DNA of 28,132 bases from a virus: positions 1 through 28,132 of the IMG/VR virus record IMGVR_UViG_3300035698_014877; one strand, given 5' to 3'. Positions 6,166 to 13,452 of this stretch are shown here, piece by piece (position 1 is the first letter of the stretch; each line of letters begins with the position of its first letter). Made by a program: the position numbers and the translations under genes. The notes under the pieces are model-generated. The model did no database searches. It saw nothing but the letters and a program-made list of their open reading frames with translations, and was not told the DNA's origin.

Positions 6166-6340
6166 CTTCCTTTTCTCCCGTCTCAATTGTAACTCGCATC
6201 GTCCGGACGGCGAACGCGAGGGCTTGGTTCACATACTCATACAAACTGAGTTTGGACAGAGCAGCAGCACCTTTCACTGCCATCGACACGTCACGACTCA
6301 CGCTCAGAGTTGTCTTGTTTTTGCTGTGGCTACTACTCAT
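6146..6340 (-). CDS. Ribbon-helix-helix-like DNA-binding protein
   Basis: The 64-residue product fits an Arc/CopG-style fold. It has an N-terminal strand TLSVSRDV (residues 11-18), helix 1 at about 18-30 (AVKGAAALSK), the turn LSLYEYV and helix 2 to about residue 46. A charged tail EKEDEKHSS follows. Such proteins are dimeric repressors or antitoxins; no toxin partner is evident here. Its ATG overlaps the helicase stop (ATGA), and GGGAGG precedes it. Confidence 0.6.
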   Translation of the reverse strand: MSSSHSKNKTTLSVSRDVSMAVKGAAALSKLSLYEYVNQALAFAVRTMRVTIETGEKEDEKHSS

Positions 6341-7722
6341 CTGAAACCTCCCAATATCTCTGCAAACAAATCGAAATTATCAATCGTCCTTGTTCCATCG
6401 ATCGCCTTGTCCATGACAGCTTGTTTCTTTATCAGGGCCGCACAAAGCCGCTCCTCCACTGTTCCCTTGGCGATCAGGTAGTGGACCCAGACCGGATGCT
6501 CTTGGCCGATCCGGTGGCAGCGATCCTCTGCCTGATTCAAATCGCTCGGCACCCAATCCAATTCGGTGAAAGCCACGGTGCTCGCGGCAGTCAGCGTAAT
6601 GCCAACACCAGCCGCTTTGATGTTGCCGACGAACAATCGAATCTTTTTGTCTTGCTGAAATTGCGTTACCGCATCTTTCTTTTTGTCGGCAGACATCCTA
6701 CCATCCAACGTCACCGATCTGTAATCGACGTGCTTCACGATGGCATCGATCATCTTGTGGTGCTTGGCGAACACGACCAACTTCTCGTCCGATGATTCCA
6801 GGAACTCATTGATCCATCGAATGACGGCACGAGCTTTCAGCTTGGCAGCAAGTCGGAGCAAGTAGCCAACTTTGGTCAGGGCCATCGGCTTTTTGTCTGG
6901 GCCGTAGTTCTCTTGCAGCCACCCAGCGAAATCCGTCTCTGCCTCCTGGTACTCGATGGGCTTCCGCATCTCACAGGGGACCGTGTCTCGCAGCTTGGCA
7001 GGGAGGTCTTTTAGCACGTCTTCCTTGCGGCGGCGGATCATCACGTACTTGGTAAGTTGGACGTTCAGTTTGTCGAGGTTGGTGGCTCCGCTCCAGTCCC
7101 ATCCGAAGTAGCCGTGCGTTAATCCACAGTAGCTTTGTGCGAACGGCCAGAACGCAGGCCACACGTCTGGGCGGAGCAGGTTGAGCGTGGGCCACAACTC
7201 GGCAGGTCGGTTGGTCATCGGCGTGCCGCTGAGGGCCAGGACGTGGGGAATCTTACGGCAGAGTTTTTTGATGGCTTTGGTCCGTTTGCTCTTGGGATTT
7301 TTTGCGAAGTGGCATTCGTCGATGATGATCGTCTGAGGTTGGAATCGGCGGAGCGTTTTCAGCCAAGCTCCCCCAAGTACCTTCATCCGCCCGTTCCGGA
7401 AAATCTTCACCTTGTCCACCAATATGTCGTAGTTGATGATGTACAAATCAACAGGCTCGACTTCATAGGGAGCCCGTCCACTCAGCACGATGCTGGAGAC
7501 TCCCATCCGTTCCGCCTCCTGCTCCCAGACAAACTTGACTGAGGCTGGGCAGACGACCACGGCGGGCAAGACTCCGGGCGTGGTGGTCAGGTAGGAAAGG
7601 GCCTGGACGGTCTTGCCGAGGCCCATACTGTCAGCGAGCAGAACCCGACCATCGAATCCTTTGATTCGCTCGACACCTTCTTTTTGGAACGGGTAGAGTT
7701 TCATTGTTAATTTTTCAGACAT
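6337..7722 (-). CDS. SNF2-family DNA translocase/helicase
   Basis: This 461-residue protein has both RecA-like lobes of an SNF2 ATPase. Motif I is MGLGKTVQ (33-40, Lys37), motif II is DECH (135-138, where many relatives have DEAH or DEGH), motif III is LSGTP (164-168) and motif VI is HRIGQ (403-407). The C-terminal helicase lobe covers about residues 310-440. No HARP or chromo domain is seen; the compact form resembles SMARCAL1-type annealing or remodelling enzymes used in phage replication. It overlaps the 38-residue membrane gene upstream and the RHH gene downstream. Confidence 0.9.
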   Translation of the reverse strand: MSEKLTMKLYPFQKEGVERIKGFDGRVLLADSMGLGKTVQALSYLTTTPGVLPAVVVCPASVKFVWEQEAERMGVSSIVLSGRAPYEVEPVDLYIINYDILVDKVKIFRNGRMKVLGGAWLKTLRRFQPQTIIIDECHFAKNPKSKRTKAIKKLCRKIPHVLALSGTPMTNRPAELWPTLNLLRPDVWPAFWPFAQSYCGLTHGYFGWDWSGATNLDKLNVQLTKYVMIRRRKEDVLKDLPAKLRDTVPCEMRKPIEYQEAETDFAGWLQENYGPDKKPMALTKVGYLLRLAAKLKARAVIRWINEFLESSDEKLVVFAKHHKMIDAIVKHVDYRSVTLDGRMSADKKKDAVTQFQQDKKIRLFVGNIKAAGVGITLTAASTVAFTELDWVPSDLNQAEDRCHRIGQEHPVWVHYLIAKGTVEERLCAALIKKQAVMDKAIDGTRTIDNFDLFAEILGGFR

Positions 7723-7823
7723 AATATGACGAGGATCGCCACTACTCCCAATGCTATGCCCCCTACGCAGGTGTTGATTGACTCAACCAATTTGATGAGT
7801 TCTGTGAATTGCTCTGGGGTCAT
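7707..7823 (-). CDS. 38-residue membrane protein
   Basis: The frame encodes MTPEQFTELIKLVESINTCV and then a hydrophobic segment, GGIALGVVAILVILCL, ending in LKN. AAAGGAAAG precedes the ATG, and the coding sequence overlaps the start of the helicase gene by about 16 bases. An amphipathic N-terminus plus one membrane helix, tucked into a replication operon, suggests membrane attachment or a small regulator. Nothing more specific can be supported. Confidence 0.55.
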   Translation of the reverse strand: MTPEQFTELIKLVESINTCVGGIALGVVAILVILCLKN

Positions 7824-7825
7824 CT

Positions 7826-8053
7826 CTACTTTCCTTTCAAGTGTTCAAGGCATTGGGGACAGATCGACGGGTGCTTCAACGACACCAGGATCGCCAAATC
7901 CCATCCCATAGGAGGCTGGACCCGCCCGCACAGAGAAGGTGTGTCTATACCACCTCCGAACTTCTGTCCTTTATCGGTAAGTACCCGCAGGCACCACTTA
8001 GCGAGTGGAGCCGCTTGGGCTGGCTCGCAGAAGCTAAGGTCGTTGGTGTTCAT
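7826..8053 (-). CDS. Hypothetical protein with CPxC motif, 75 aa
   Basis: Cysteines at 9, 21, 42, 65 and 68 include a CPQC pair near the C-terminus, which could bind zinc or be redox active. The middle is Gly/Pro rich and the C-terminus is basic. The family is unknown. AAAGGAAAGCTGAG precedes the ATG, which overlaps the upstream stop (ATGA). Confidence 0.6.
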   Translation of the reverse strand: MNTNDLSFCEPAQAAPLAKWCLRVLTDKGQKFGGGIDTPSLCGRVQPPMGWDLAILVSLKHPSICPQCLEHLKGK

Positions 8054-8241
8054 CTCAGCTTTCCTTTCCTCTTGTCACTGGTTACATACCCCGGTTTGTG
8101 CCCGTGCTTCTCGCACCGCTCCAACCCCTTCTGATCGTCCCCTGCCTCCCCTTTCGTGTCGTAGGGACCCATCGGCCCGGCGTCCGGGTCTCCGAGTATC
8201 CACCACCTGCCGCGAATCAGTTTGAGGTGGAGGGTCATCAT
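8050..8241 (-). CDS. Small phage-type hypothetical protein, 63 aa
   Basis: The pattern LKLIRGRWWILGDPDAGPMG followed by YDTKGEAGDDQKGLER is a layout I have seen in short phage proteins of unknown role: a strand pair, a GPYDTK turn, then a helix. No catalytic motif is evident. Both ends overlap neighbours by ATGA, so it is translated as part of the sigma-to-helicase operon. Confidence 0.6.
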   Translation of the reverse strand: MMTLHLKLIRGRWWILGDPDAGPMGPYDTKGEAGDDQKGLERCEKHGHKPGYVTSDKRKGKLR

Positions 8242-8438
8242 AGTCGTCTCTTCTTTCCAGTCACCCCGAATTCGGTAAGCTTCTCACATTCAGGACAACA
8301 CCCCGATTTGTTTCTCTGATAATGATACAGCCTTTTGTCTTGCTGCGGATTGAATTTCTTTCCACAAACTCGGCATGTTTTTTGGGAGGGTCCTTTGTGC
8401 CGAACCCTCCGATTTTCTTTGTGATAATGGGCCATCAT
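8238..8438 (-). CDS. Small zinc-ribbon-like protein
   Basis: The 66-residue product has CRVCGKKF (C22, C25) and CCPEC (C47/C48, C51), a four-cysteine arrangement typical of zinc ribbons. The flanks are strongly basic, suggesting nucleic acid binding. Starts and stops overlap both neighbours (ATGA). Placement next to the sigma-like gene hints at a transcription role, which is inference. Confidence 0.65.
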   Translation of the reverse strand: MMAHYHKENRRVRHKGPSQKTCRVCGKKFNPQQDKRLYHYQRNKSGCCPECEKLTEFGVTGKKRRL

Positions 8439-9046
8439 CTCAACGCCTCCCTTATCTCACCGAACGACTCGGTGATCCTCCCCACCGTCCAGCCCATCGC
8501 TCGCAAGGCGTCTACCAGCATGTCTCGCATCGACCGTGGCTTGCCCCTGACTTCCTGCCGCAGCTCATTGCCGAACTCCCCGATGAAGCTGAGCAGTTGT
8601 TGGGCATCGTCAGAGGCATCATCGCAGAATACCTCAGCGTCGAACGGGGAGCGGTCGGCCCTGTCTGGCAGGTAGTTGATGTTTGTCTCACTGTTTTCGT
8701 CAACCGGTCTGCCTGCCAGCGGTCCACGCTTGTTCGGCCACCGCTGCATGATTGACTCTCTGGCAGTTCCCTGATTAATCCGTTTGCGGAGGCTGGCCAG
8801 CAGCTTCCATCGAATTTGGAGCACGAGGATCGTGGTAAACTGGGCCCGCTCCGGATCGTGTTTTTCGAGGGCCTCGGTGAAGGCCAAATTTGCAATGCCC
8901 ATCTGCTCCTCGATGTCCCCACCATGCCGTCGGTTGAAACCGATCACAGTCTTCCAAACCAGATTCTCCACGTCTTGGTAAGTTTCGGCGTGGGCTTGCC
9001 CCTTGAGGTACTGCTGCCCTGGATTGGGTTTTGTTGCAGCGATCAC
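8435..9046 (-). CDS. Sigma-70-like RNA polymerase sigma factor
   Basis: The 203-residue protein has a region-2-like helix set at about residues 26-92 (DVENLVWKTVIGFNRRHGGD, then DIEEQMGIANLAFTEALEKH and FTTILVLQIRWKLLASLRKR). A short C-terminal helix-turn-helix-like segment lies at about 170-203 (GWTVGRITESFGEIREAL). Such proteins redirect host RNA polymerase to phage promoters. The start is GTG, preceded by AAAAGGAGAAATGAC and overlapping the upstream stop. Region 4 is weak, so it may be a divergent or ECF-like factor. The repeated promoter modules in this window are candidate targets. Confidence 0.65.
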   Translation of the reverse strand: MIAATKPNPGQQYLKGQAHAETYQDVENLVWKTVIGFNRRHGGDIEEQMGIANLAFTEALEKHDPERAQFTTILVLQIRWKLLASLRKRINQGTARESIMQRWPNKRGPLAGRPVDENSETNINYLPDRADRSPFDAEVFCDDASDDAQQLLSFIGEFGNELRQEVRGKPRSMRDMLVDALRAMGWTVGRITESFGEIREALR

Positions 9047-9228
9047 GTCATTTCTCCTTTTGTCACAGTTCGGTATTGTCTTTTCAGATGAGTGGTAATG
9101 TCAACCTCCGACGATCCACTCACCAGCATCTTCTGGTAGCCGAAACCCACGTCGGCTTCGACCTCTGCCATCAAGCACCGCCGCTCCGCTACGTGTCTGA
9201 TATTCAGGATTCTTGCGTGTCCGTCCAT
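9043..9228 (-). CDS. Hypothetical protein, 61 aa
   Basis: The ATG at 9228 is chosen because AAAGGAG lies 7 bases upstream; a TTG form extends it by 7 residues. The product contains a VAERRCLMAEVEADVGFGY strand-like segment and a basic C-terminus. It overlaps the sigma-like gene start (GTGA), so the two are coupled. The family is unknown. Confidence 0.6.
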   Translation of the reverse strand: MDGHARILNIRHVAERRCLMAEVEADVGFGYQKMLVSGSSEVDITTHLKRQYRTVTKGEMT

Positions 9229-9242
9229 GAACTTACTCCTTT

Positions 9243-9521
9243 CTACCAACTGTTATAAAACCGAAGGGTTGTTATCCCCGGCGGCAATTTGGTTACATCT
9301 ACCTCATACCCATTTTTATTTTCACACGAGTATTCAGACAATGACTCGCCCAGTGGCACCTCTTGCCCTGGCTTGTCGCCTGGGCTCTCAAAATTGAAAA
9401 ACTGCTTAACCTCATCGGGAACTGGAACACCAGCAGCTTCGCAGTTTTCCCACACGGTTTTCATTTTGTTCCACGAGTCATTGGCTGGTCTGAAACCGAC
9501 GCAGTGTGTTGACATTCCCAT
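9243..9521 (-). CDS. Hypothetical protein, 92 aa
   Basis: The product opens MGMSTHCVGFRPANDSWNKM, continues with a helix that has Cys and Trp (VWENCEAAGVPVPDEVKQFF), an acidic linker and a beta-rich end (GYEVDVTKLPPGITTLRFY). This looks like a small alpha/beta phage protein of unknown role. AAGGAGATTCAGAG precedes the ATG. Confidence 0.65.
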   Translation of the reverse strand: MGMSTHCVGFRPANDSWNKMKTVWENCEAAGVPVPDEVKQFFNFESPGDKPGQEVPLGESLSEYSCENKNGYEVDVTKLPPGITTLRFYNSW

Positions 9522-9578
9522 CTCTGAATCTCCTTGCAGTTCTCTGCCCTCCGGTTAAGCCCCTTTTCGGTTCCTTTT

Positions 9579-9794
9579 TCAGTTCATTGCAATCAGCGAA
9601 CGGATAAGGTCGGTGGCTTTCTGTCCCCATTGTCTCTTTATTGCATCGGCACAACTTTCTCCGTCTCTGGGCTTAACAACCTCTTCATCAAATCGAACAA
9701 CATCAAAGCCCCATATTGGCCTCCAGTAATGATAAATGTTTTGTCTGAAAATACGATAAAACGAATCGCAATCAGATGTTTGTGGATGTGGCAT
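9579..9794 (-). CDS. Hypothetical protein, 71 aa
   Basis: The N-terminal half is aromatic rich (FYRIFRQNIYHYWRPIWGFD). The C-terminal half is helical and basic, with one Cys (ESCADAIKRQWGQKATDLIR). No family is recognised. AAAAAGGATTAAGGCA precedes the ATG. It lies between two genes of the 11108-9243 operon, with about 57 bases to the next one. Confidence 0.6.
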   Translation of the reverse strand: MPHPQTSDCDSFYRIFRQNIYHYWRPIWGFDVVRFDEEVVKPRDGESCADAIKRQWGQKATDLIRSLIAMN

Positions 9795-9820
9795 TGCCTT
9801 AATCCTTTTTCAGTTCGTGG

Positions 9821-10114
9821 TTACGCCCCAACCAGTTCCTTGCTCCGTTGAGACAGCACATGCACACCCATCCTGCACGCAGTCTCGGGGTCCCGCTCAA
9901 TCTGACCGTGCCGAGCACAAGGCGTGTCAGGATACCAGTGTTTGACATGAGCTGCACAAGAGTATTTTCCAGGCTCCGAGCCCTCAAGGTGCGGACAAGC
10001 AATCCCACCCCCGAGATGCGTCACTAGGTTCCCTTCCACAGGACCTTTGGCCAAGTCGTCTACAATGATAACCGCACACATCTTGCAGCAATATCCGCAA
10101 CGTAGACATATCAT
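9821..10114 (-). CDS. YkgJ-type CxxCxxCC metal-binding protein
   Basis: The 97-residue product opens with MICLRCGYCCKMC (Cys 3, 6, 9, 10, 13) and has further cysteines at CPHLEG (40), YSC (53), PCARHG (66) and AC (80). This cysteine layout matches the zinc or iron-chelating YkgJ-like group, whose roles are poorly known. The ATG at 10114 has GAAAGGAACAAGCG before it; the longer frame upstream is low-complexity and overlaps the next gene. Confidence 0.7.
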   Translation of the reverse strand: MICLRCGYCCKMCAVIIVDDLAKGPVEGNLVTHLGGGIACPHLEGSEPGKYSCAAHVKHWYPDTPCARHGQIERDPETACRMGVHVLSQRSKELVGA

Positions 10115-10127
10115 CGCTTGTTCCTTT

Positions 10128-10391
10128 CTACGGCCCGGCCGGTCCGAGCCGGTAGCCGACGGAAGTGATGCGAAAAGTTCTGCCAAAACTGGTCCTGCCG
10201 ATCTGCTTGACCGTGGCCTCGGTAGCCGTGAAGAACTCGATCGCCTCAATAATCTCATCCAATTCAGGTCGGCTGTCCACCCTCACGATCGTGTTGATCG
10301 GGTTCCGCCAGTCCCGCGGATCCTGCACCCGCTTGAAGGCTTCGTTCAATTCCGTTACACTAAATCGGGTTTTGGTTGCTGTCTGGGTCAT
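10128..10391 (-). CDS. Hypothetical protein, 87 aa
   Basis: The ATG at 10391 is chosen for its AAAAGGAATCAGAACG leader. The product starts MTQTATKTRFSVTELNEAFK and continues with a helix, a DPRDWRNPI turn, a strand (TIVRVD), another helix (ELDEIIEAIEFF) and a C-terminal strand pair. No family is recognised. It shares the MTQT/MTKT N-terminus with neighbours because of the common leader. Confidence 0.6.
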   Translation of the reverse strand: MTQTATKTRFSVTELNEAFKRVQDPRDWRNPINTIVRVDSRPELDEIIEAIEFFTATEATVKQIGRTSFGRTFRITSVGYRLGPAGP

Positions 10392-10422
10392 CGTTCTGAT
10401 TCCTTTTGGTTGGGGTTGGTGG

Positions 10423-10572
10423 TTAATCGCAGTATATCTGCCGGCGTGAAATTTCCTCATTTAGAGCGTCGAGCATACGTTGGGTTGCATCATTACCCTG
10501 TCCATCATCTTGGATTTTGATGAGTTCATCTATGCACTTTTCTAGTCGCCGTATCTGACGTGTCTGGGTCAT
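10423..10572 (-). CDS. 49-residue helical protein
   Basis: The frame encodes a product starting MTQTRQIRRLEKCIDELIKI. It is helical throughout, with a GQGND break near residue 25, and suggests a small coiled coil. The ATG follows AAAAGGAACCGAAGCG. The function is unknown; it sits in the small-gene operon. Confidence 0.6.
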   Translation of the reverse strand: MTQTRQIRRLEKCIDELIKIQDDGQGNDATQRMLDALNEEISRRQIYCD

Positions 10573-10591
10573 CGCTTCGGTTCCTTTTGCG

Positions 10592-10753
10592 TTAGGAGGT
10601 TAGCAATTCTCGAATCCGTTTTGCAGCATCTTTGTACGACATACTGCATCCATTCAACGACACCGTTTTCGTTCGCGGGTAGACCTGGGCGACACGTCCG
10701 GTTACCTCATACAACTTGCAGAGGCTTCGGATTTTAGATTCTGTTTTGGTCAT
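10592..10753 (-). CDS. Hypothetical protein, 53 aa
   Basis: The ATG at 10753 follows AAAAGGAACCGAAACG; a longer frame upstream is Thr-rich shadow sequence. The product contains a basic helix (KIRSLCKLYEVTGRV), a strand pair (VSLNGCSMSY) and a final helix (KDAAKRIRELL), giving a small alpha-beta-alpha layout with two Cys. It may bind nucleic acid, but this cannot be shown. Confidence 0.6.
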   Translation of the reverse strand: MTKTESKIRSLCKLYEVTGRVAQVYPRTKTVSLNGCSMSYKDAAKRIRELLTS

Positions 10754-10778
10754 CGTTTCGGTTCCTTTTGGTTGGAGG

Positions 10779-11108
10779 TTAGTCAGCCTGATCGTCTGTC
10801 TTGTGGTAGGGCGTTGCATCCTCAGTTTCATACTGGTCGCGGTAAGGGTTGTAGCCGTCGCCGCCGTCGTTGAATTGGGCATCGTACTTTTTCTCGGCAG
10901 CCTTCCGGCCGGCCCGTTTACGGTCGGCGTCAGTCTCTATTACGATGATGTCGTAGCTCAACAGTTCGCCCTGGCCGGCCTCCCGAGTAGCAACAACCAT
11001 TTGCTGCCAGTGGGTGCGGTGAATGTCCCGCTCGTAGCCAAGGTCAAAATCCACAACTTCGATTTTACCGTTTGGTCGTTCGATCGTGATTTTGCATTCG
11101 TAGGTCAT
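10779..11108 (-). CDS. Hypothetical protein, 109 aa
   Basis: The ATG at 11108 has the AAAAGGAAACGAAACG leader; an in-frame ATG at 11144, also with a ribosome site, would add MKNITQTKGNET. The product has an N-terminal strand pair (CKITIERPNGKIEVVDFD), a central strand (SYDIIVIETD), a Lys/Arg/Ala helix and a disordered acidic tail rich in Asp, Tyr and Glu. It is the first gene after type B promoter copy 2. Confidence 0.65.
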   Translation of the reverse strand: MTYECKITIERPNGKIEVVDFDLGYERDIHRTHWQQMVVATREAGQGELLSYDIIVIETDADRKRAGRKAAEKKYDAQFNDGGDGYNPYRDQYETEDATPYHKTDDQAD

Positions 11109-11167
11109 CGTTTCGTTTCCTTTTGTTTGAGTGATGTTTTTCATTGTTTCTTCCCTTTTCTCCCCCC

Positions 11168-11322
11168 GACTATATTATATTATAGGCTTTTCCCCCTTGG
11201 AGTCTATAGGCAGACCGTTGATTTCCCCCGATTTTCAGAAAATAAATCGAGTGATTACCCTAAACCCTTGCAGACAAAGGACTTACACAGACAAAATACT
11301 TTGAGAATACCGTCGGATTTCC
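11168..11322 (-). promoter_or_regulatory. Type B promoter module, copy 2
   Basis: TAGACT (11201-11206) and TATAAT (11179-11184) are 16 bases apart, with a second TATAAT at 11174-11179. CAAGGGGGAAAAGCC lies between them. About 100 upstream bases parallel copy 1 at 4718-4872. It fires into the 11108-9243 small-gene operon. Confidence 0.75.
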
Positions 11323-11325
11323 GCC

Positions 11326-11619
11326 TCAGATCGGCTGAAACGGGGTTCCATCTTCCCATTGCAGAGGCCCGCCACCCAATTCGTGCCACAGCCGCCAGAA
11401 GTGATCCTGGTCAATCGCGGCCCCGACGCCGACCAACCGCTGCCCTCCACTAGGCCCTACGATCGTACAGTCGATCATCAGCCCGATAGACTGGATCCCT
11501 ACCACCTGTATGATCTGCCCACCGTGGACGATCTCCAGAGAGCGAGATATGGGCCGGTCCTCTTGGAGCCAGGTTCGCAGCCACCGTCGCAGTCGGTCAA
11601 TTAGATTTCCGAAAATCAT
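11326..11619 (-). CDS. Hypothetical protein, 97 aa
   Basis: An amphipathic N-terminal helix rich in Arg, Leu and Trp (MIFGNLIDRLRRWLRTWLQE) could touch a membrane. Beta-type segments (GQIIQVVGIQSIGLMIDC) and a Trp/Gly-rich end follow. No family is recognised. It overlaps the upstream glycosyltransferase by 23 bases and is the last gene of the cassette, ending right at promoter copy 2. Confidence 0.6.
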   Translation of the reverse strand: MIFGNLIDRLRRWLRTWLQEDRPISRSLEIVHGGQIIQVVGIQSIGLMIDCTIVGPSGGQRLVGVGAAIDQDHFWRLWHELGGGPLQWEDGTPFQPI

Positions 11620-12340
11620 GGTGAGTCGTTTGAGAATGTCTCAGCCTGTAGCAATGGGGAAGGGTGATTGGAAGGATCGAACCCTTGCTCGCCACGAACC
11701 GGCGGTACGCCAAGTCGCACCTGCACTGGTCGAATCCCCGCTCGTGATGATATGGAGTCTGCCGTCGCTTGTTGTCGGGGATGTAGCCGTGCTCCCTTGC
11801 GAAGTCTCCCTTGACTATCTGTACACCACCAATGGCCCTGCTGTATTTCTTTGGAACAAAGTCGTCAGGCTCAACATTGATCAAGCAAGGCTTCGCTGCC
11901 TTGGCCAACGCAACATCCCCCGTCGCATGATCCCGATGGATCAGCACCGTCTTGGGAAATACCATCGGAGCAAAGCTCGGCCAAGTCACCTCAGCCAAGG
12001 CGTCCAAACAATCCTCCCCGAACACGTAGTCGCAGTCAGTGAACCAAACGATATCTCCGGTCGCTGTAATCGCTGCCACGTTTCGCCCGATGGCTCGTCT
12101 GCCAAGATTGGGGAGGGTGCATGGTATAGTATGCAATTTTACCTTGGCTGGATTAAATTTGTTCTCAAAAAAACCCAGAACATCACAGACGATCTTATCT
12201 ACCGGATTGTAGCAGACCGTCACCGTGACGTGGCTTTTGTGCGGATGCAAGATCAACGAACTGAGTTGGTACGTCAGTGCATATCCATAGTGAGCGTACC
12301 GACCGGCCCATGCGTGCGTTACGATTTCTATGCTTTTCAC
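11597..12340 (-). CDS. GT-A fold glycosyltransferase
   Basis: A family-2-like enzyme that would move a sugar from a nucleotide donor. Visible features are an N-terminal strand IEIVTHAWAG, a GRN element (85-87) and a metal-binding DCD in WFTDCDYVF (102-104). A GIGG-like loop appears as RAIGGVQ. At 247 residues it is a compact cytosolic form without membrane segments. It starts at GTG overlapping the sulfotransferase stop (GTGA). It is one of four glycosyltransferases in the cassette. Confidence 0.75.
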   Translation of the reverse strand: MKSIEIVTHAWAGRYAHYGYALTYQLSSLILHPHKSHVTVTVCYNPVDKIVCDVLGFFENKFNPAKVKLHTIPCTLPNLGRRAIGRNVAAITATGDIVWFTDCDYVFGEDCLDALAEVTWPSFAPMVFPKTVLIHRDHATGDVALAKAAKPCLINVEPDDFVPKKYSRAIGGVQIVKGDFAREHGYIPDNKRRQTPYHHERGFDQCRCDLAYRRFVASKGSILPITLPHCYRLRHSQTTHHDFRKSN

Positions 12341-12915
12341 AATGTAGCTCCCGACAACTGGTAATCGTACTGCTCGTAAATCTCGGGCTCCACCTTCTGA
12401 ATGATCTCTTGCAAGTACGGAATCTCTTCGGCTTCCGCAGCCTTGTCTAGATCGATGGGCATCGGGGTAAGTTGATCAACCATGTTCAACCAATATGGTC
12501 CCACTCCCAACGCATCGAACAGCTCAATTATAGCTGGCTTCAAATCCTCCGTCCGGATTACGGAATCACCATGATACGATTTGATGATTCGAGTGTACCG
12601 TCCCGCCTCTTGCTCGGCGTAGGACAAAATGAATTCCTCGAAGCTCTGGGCAGCCACGGCTAGAGGGGCCAGCACGTCGATTGTGGGGACCCCAACCATT
12701 AGCCCCTGTGGAATATAGTAATAAGATCGAAGCCACTCGTATGGGTGCCTCACGAGCGTCAGATTGAATTGTAAGGGATACCTCTGGATCGGCGGGGCGT
12801 GGACCTGCGACTGGGAGGTTTCGGTGGTGAATCCCGTAGCAGTTGCCGCCTGCATTACCCAGCCAGCTCCCATCATCGGTGCGGCTGCAAATTGGAATCT
12901 GCCATAGTCGATTAT
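12337..12915 (-). CDS. Sulfotransferase-like protein (possible AUA start)
   Basis: The P-loop-like segment PMMGAGW (residues 13-19 of the extended form) sits where sulfotransferases have PKSGTTW for 5'-phosphosulfate binding. VRHPYEWLRSYYY (55-67) fits the 3'-phosphate motif. If translation starts at ATG 12876 the first strand is lost. Extending to an in-frame ATA at 12915, six bases after a strong AGAGGAGG site, restores IDYGRFQFAAAP. The motif Lys is replaced by Met, so activity is uncertain. The extended form has 192 residues. Confidence 0.6.
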   Translation of the reverse strand: MIDYGRFQFAAAPMMGAGWVMQAATATGFTTETSQSQVHAPPIQRYPLQFNLTLVRHPYEWLRSYYYIPQGLMVGVPTIDVLAPLAVAAQSFEEFILSYAEQEAGRYTRIIKSYHGDSVIRTEDLKPAIIELFDALGVGPYWLNMVDQLTPMPIDLDKAAEAEEIPYLQEIIQKVEPEIYEQYDYQLSGATL

Positions 12916-12927
12916 GATACTCCTCCT

Positions 12928-13452
12928 CTACTTGGGCTTGATCCACCAAACGTATCCACGGAGAGTTTCCACGACACAATCATGCTCTTTGGCAAAAGCA
13001 TCTACAGCAGGTTTGATGACAGGCATGAGCCCGTAGTCATGCCCACAGAAGATACCCCCTGGCCTGACTTTCAGAAACCATGCTTGCAAGTCTGCTGCTA
13101 TGTCAAGATGCCGAGGATCGATGAATACGAAATCCAAAGACCTATCTGCCACTTCATCGCAAGCCTCCAACGAAGGCTTTTCGATCAACGTGACTCTGTC
13201 CATGTATTTTTCGATGCGAGACATGGCCCGCTCTTTTACGAGGGCCATTTTCTTCGCCGTCGTAAGCTCAAAATTCTGATCGGCATACGGCTTCCATGGG
13301 TCCACCAAAATCAATCTCAATTCCGGATATTGCTCAAGCAATGCAGCAGAAGTCTTGCCTTCCCAAACACCGATCTCAGCACCACAACCCACGTGCGGCA
13401 GTACAGTTCTTAACCAAGCACGCAACGTTTTGGAATGGGCTCGCAGCATCAT
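12928..13452 (-). CDS. Class I SAM-dependent methyltransferase
   Basis: The 174-residue protein shows motif I AEIGVWEGKTSAALL (25-39), an acidic strand ILVDPW (48-53), FIDPRH (110-115) and PGGIFCGHDY (131-140). This is the pattern of the Methyltransf_24 / TylF-like group, which often methylates sugars and other small substrates. The start is ATG overlapping the upstream stop (ATGATG). The likely role is O-methylation within the glycan cassette, which is inferred from context. Confidence 0.8.
   Translation of the reverse strand: MMLRAHSKTLRAWLRTVLPHVGCGAEIGVWEGKTSAALLEQYPELRLILVDPWKPYADQNFELTTAKKMALVKERAMSRIEKYMDRVTLIEKPSLEACDEVADRSLDFVFIDPRHLDIAADLQAWFLKVRPGGIFCGHDYGLMPVIKPAVDAFAKEHDCVVETLRGYVWWIKPK

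Noticed and set aside
10115-10258. N-terminal extension of the YkgJ-like protein
   Set aside because: It is Ser/Arg-rich, overlaps the next gene, and a strong ribosome site precedes the internal ATG at 10114.
11674-11684. tRNA T-arm-like GGGTTCGATCC on the minus strand
   Set aside because: The flanks do not form a T-stem or acceptor stem, and the bases encode KGSILP of the glycosyltransferase.
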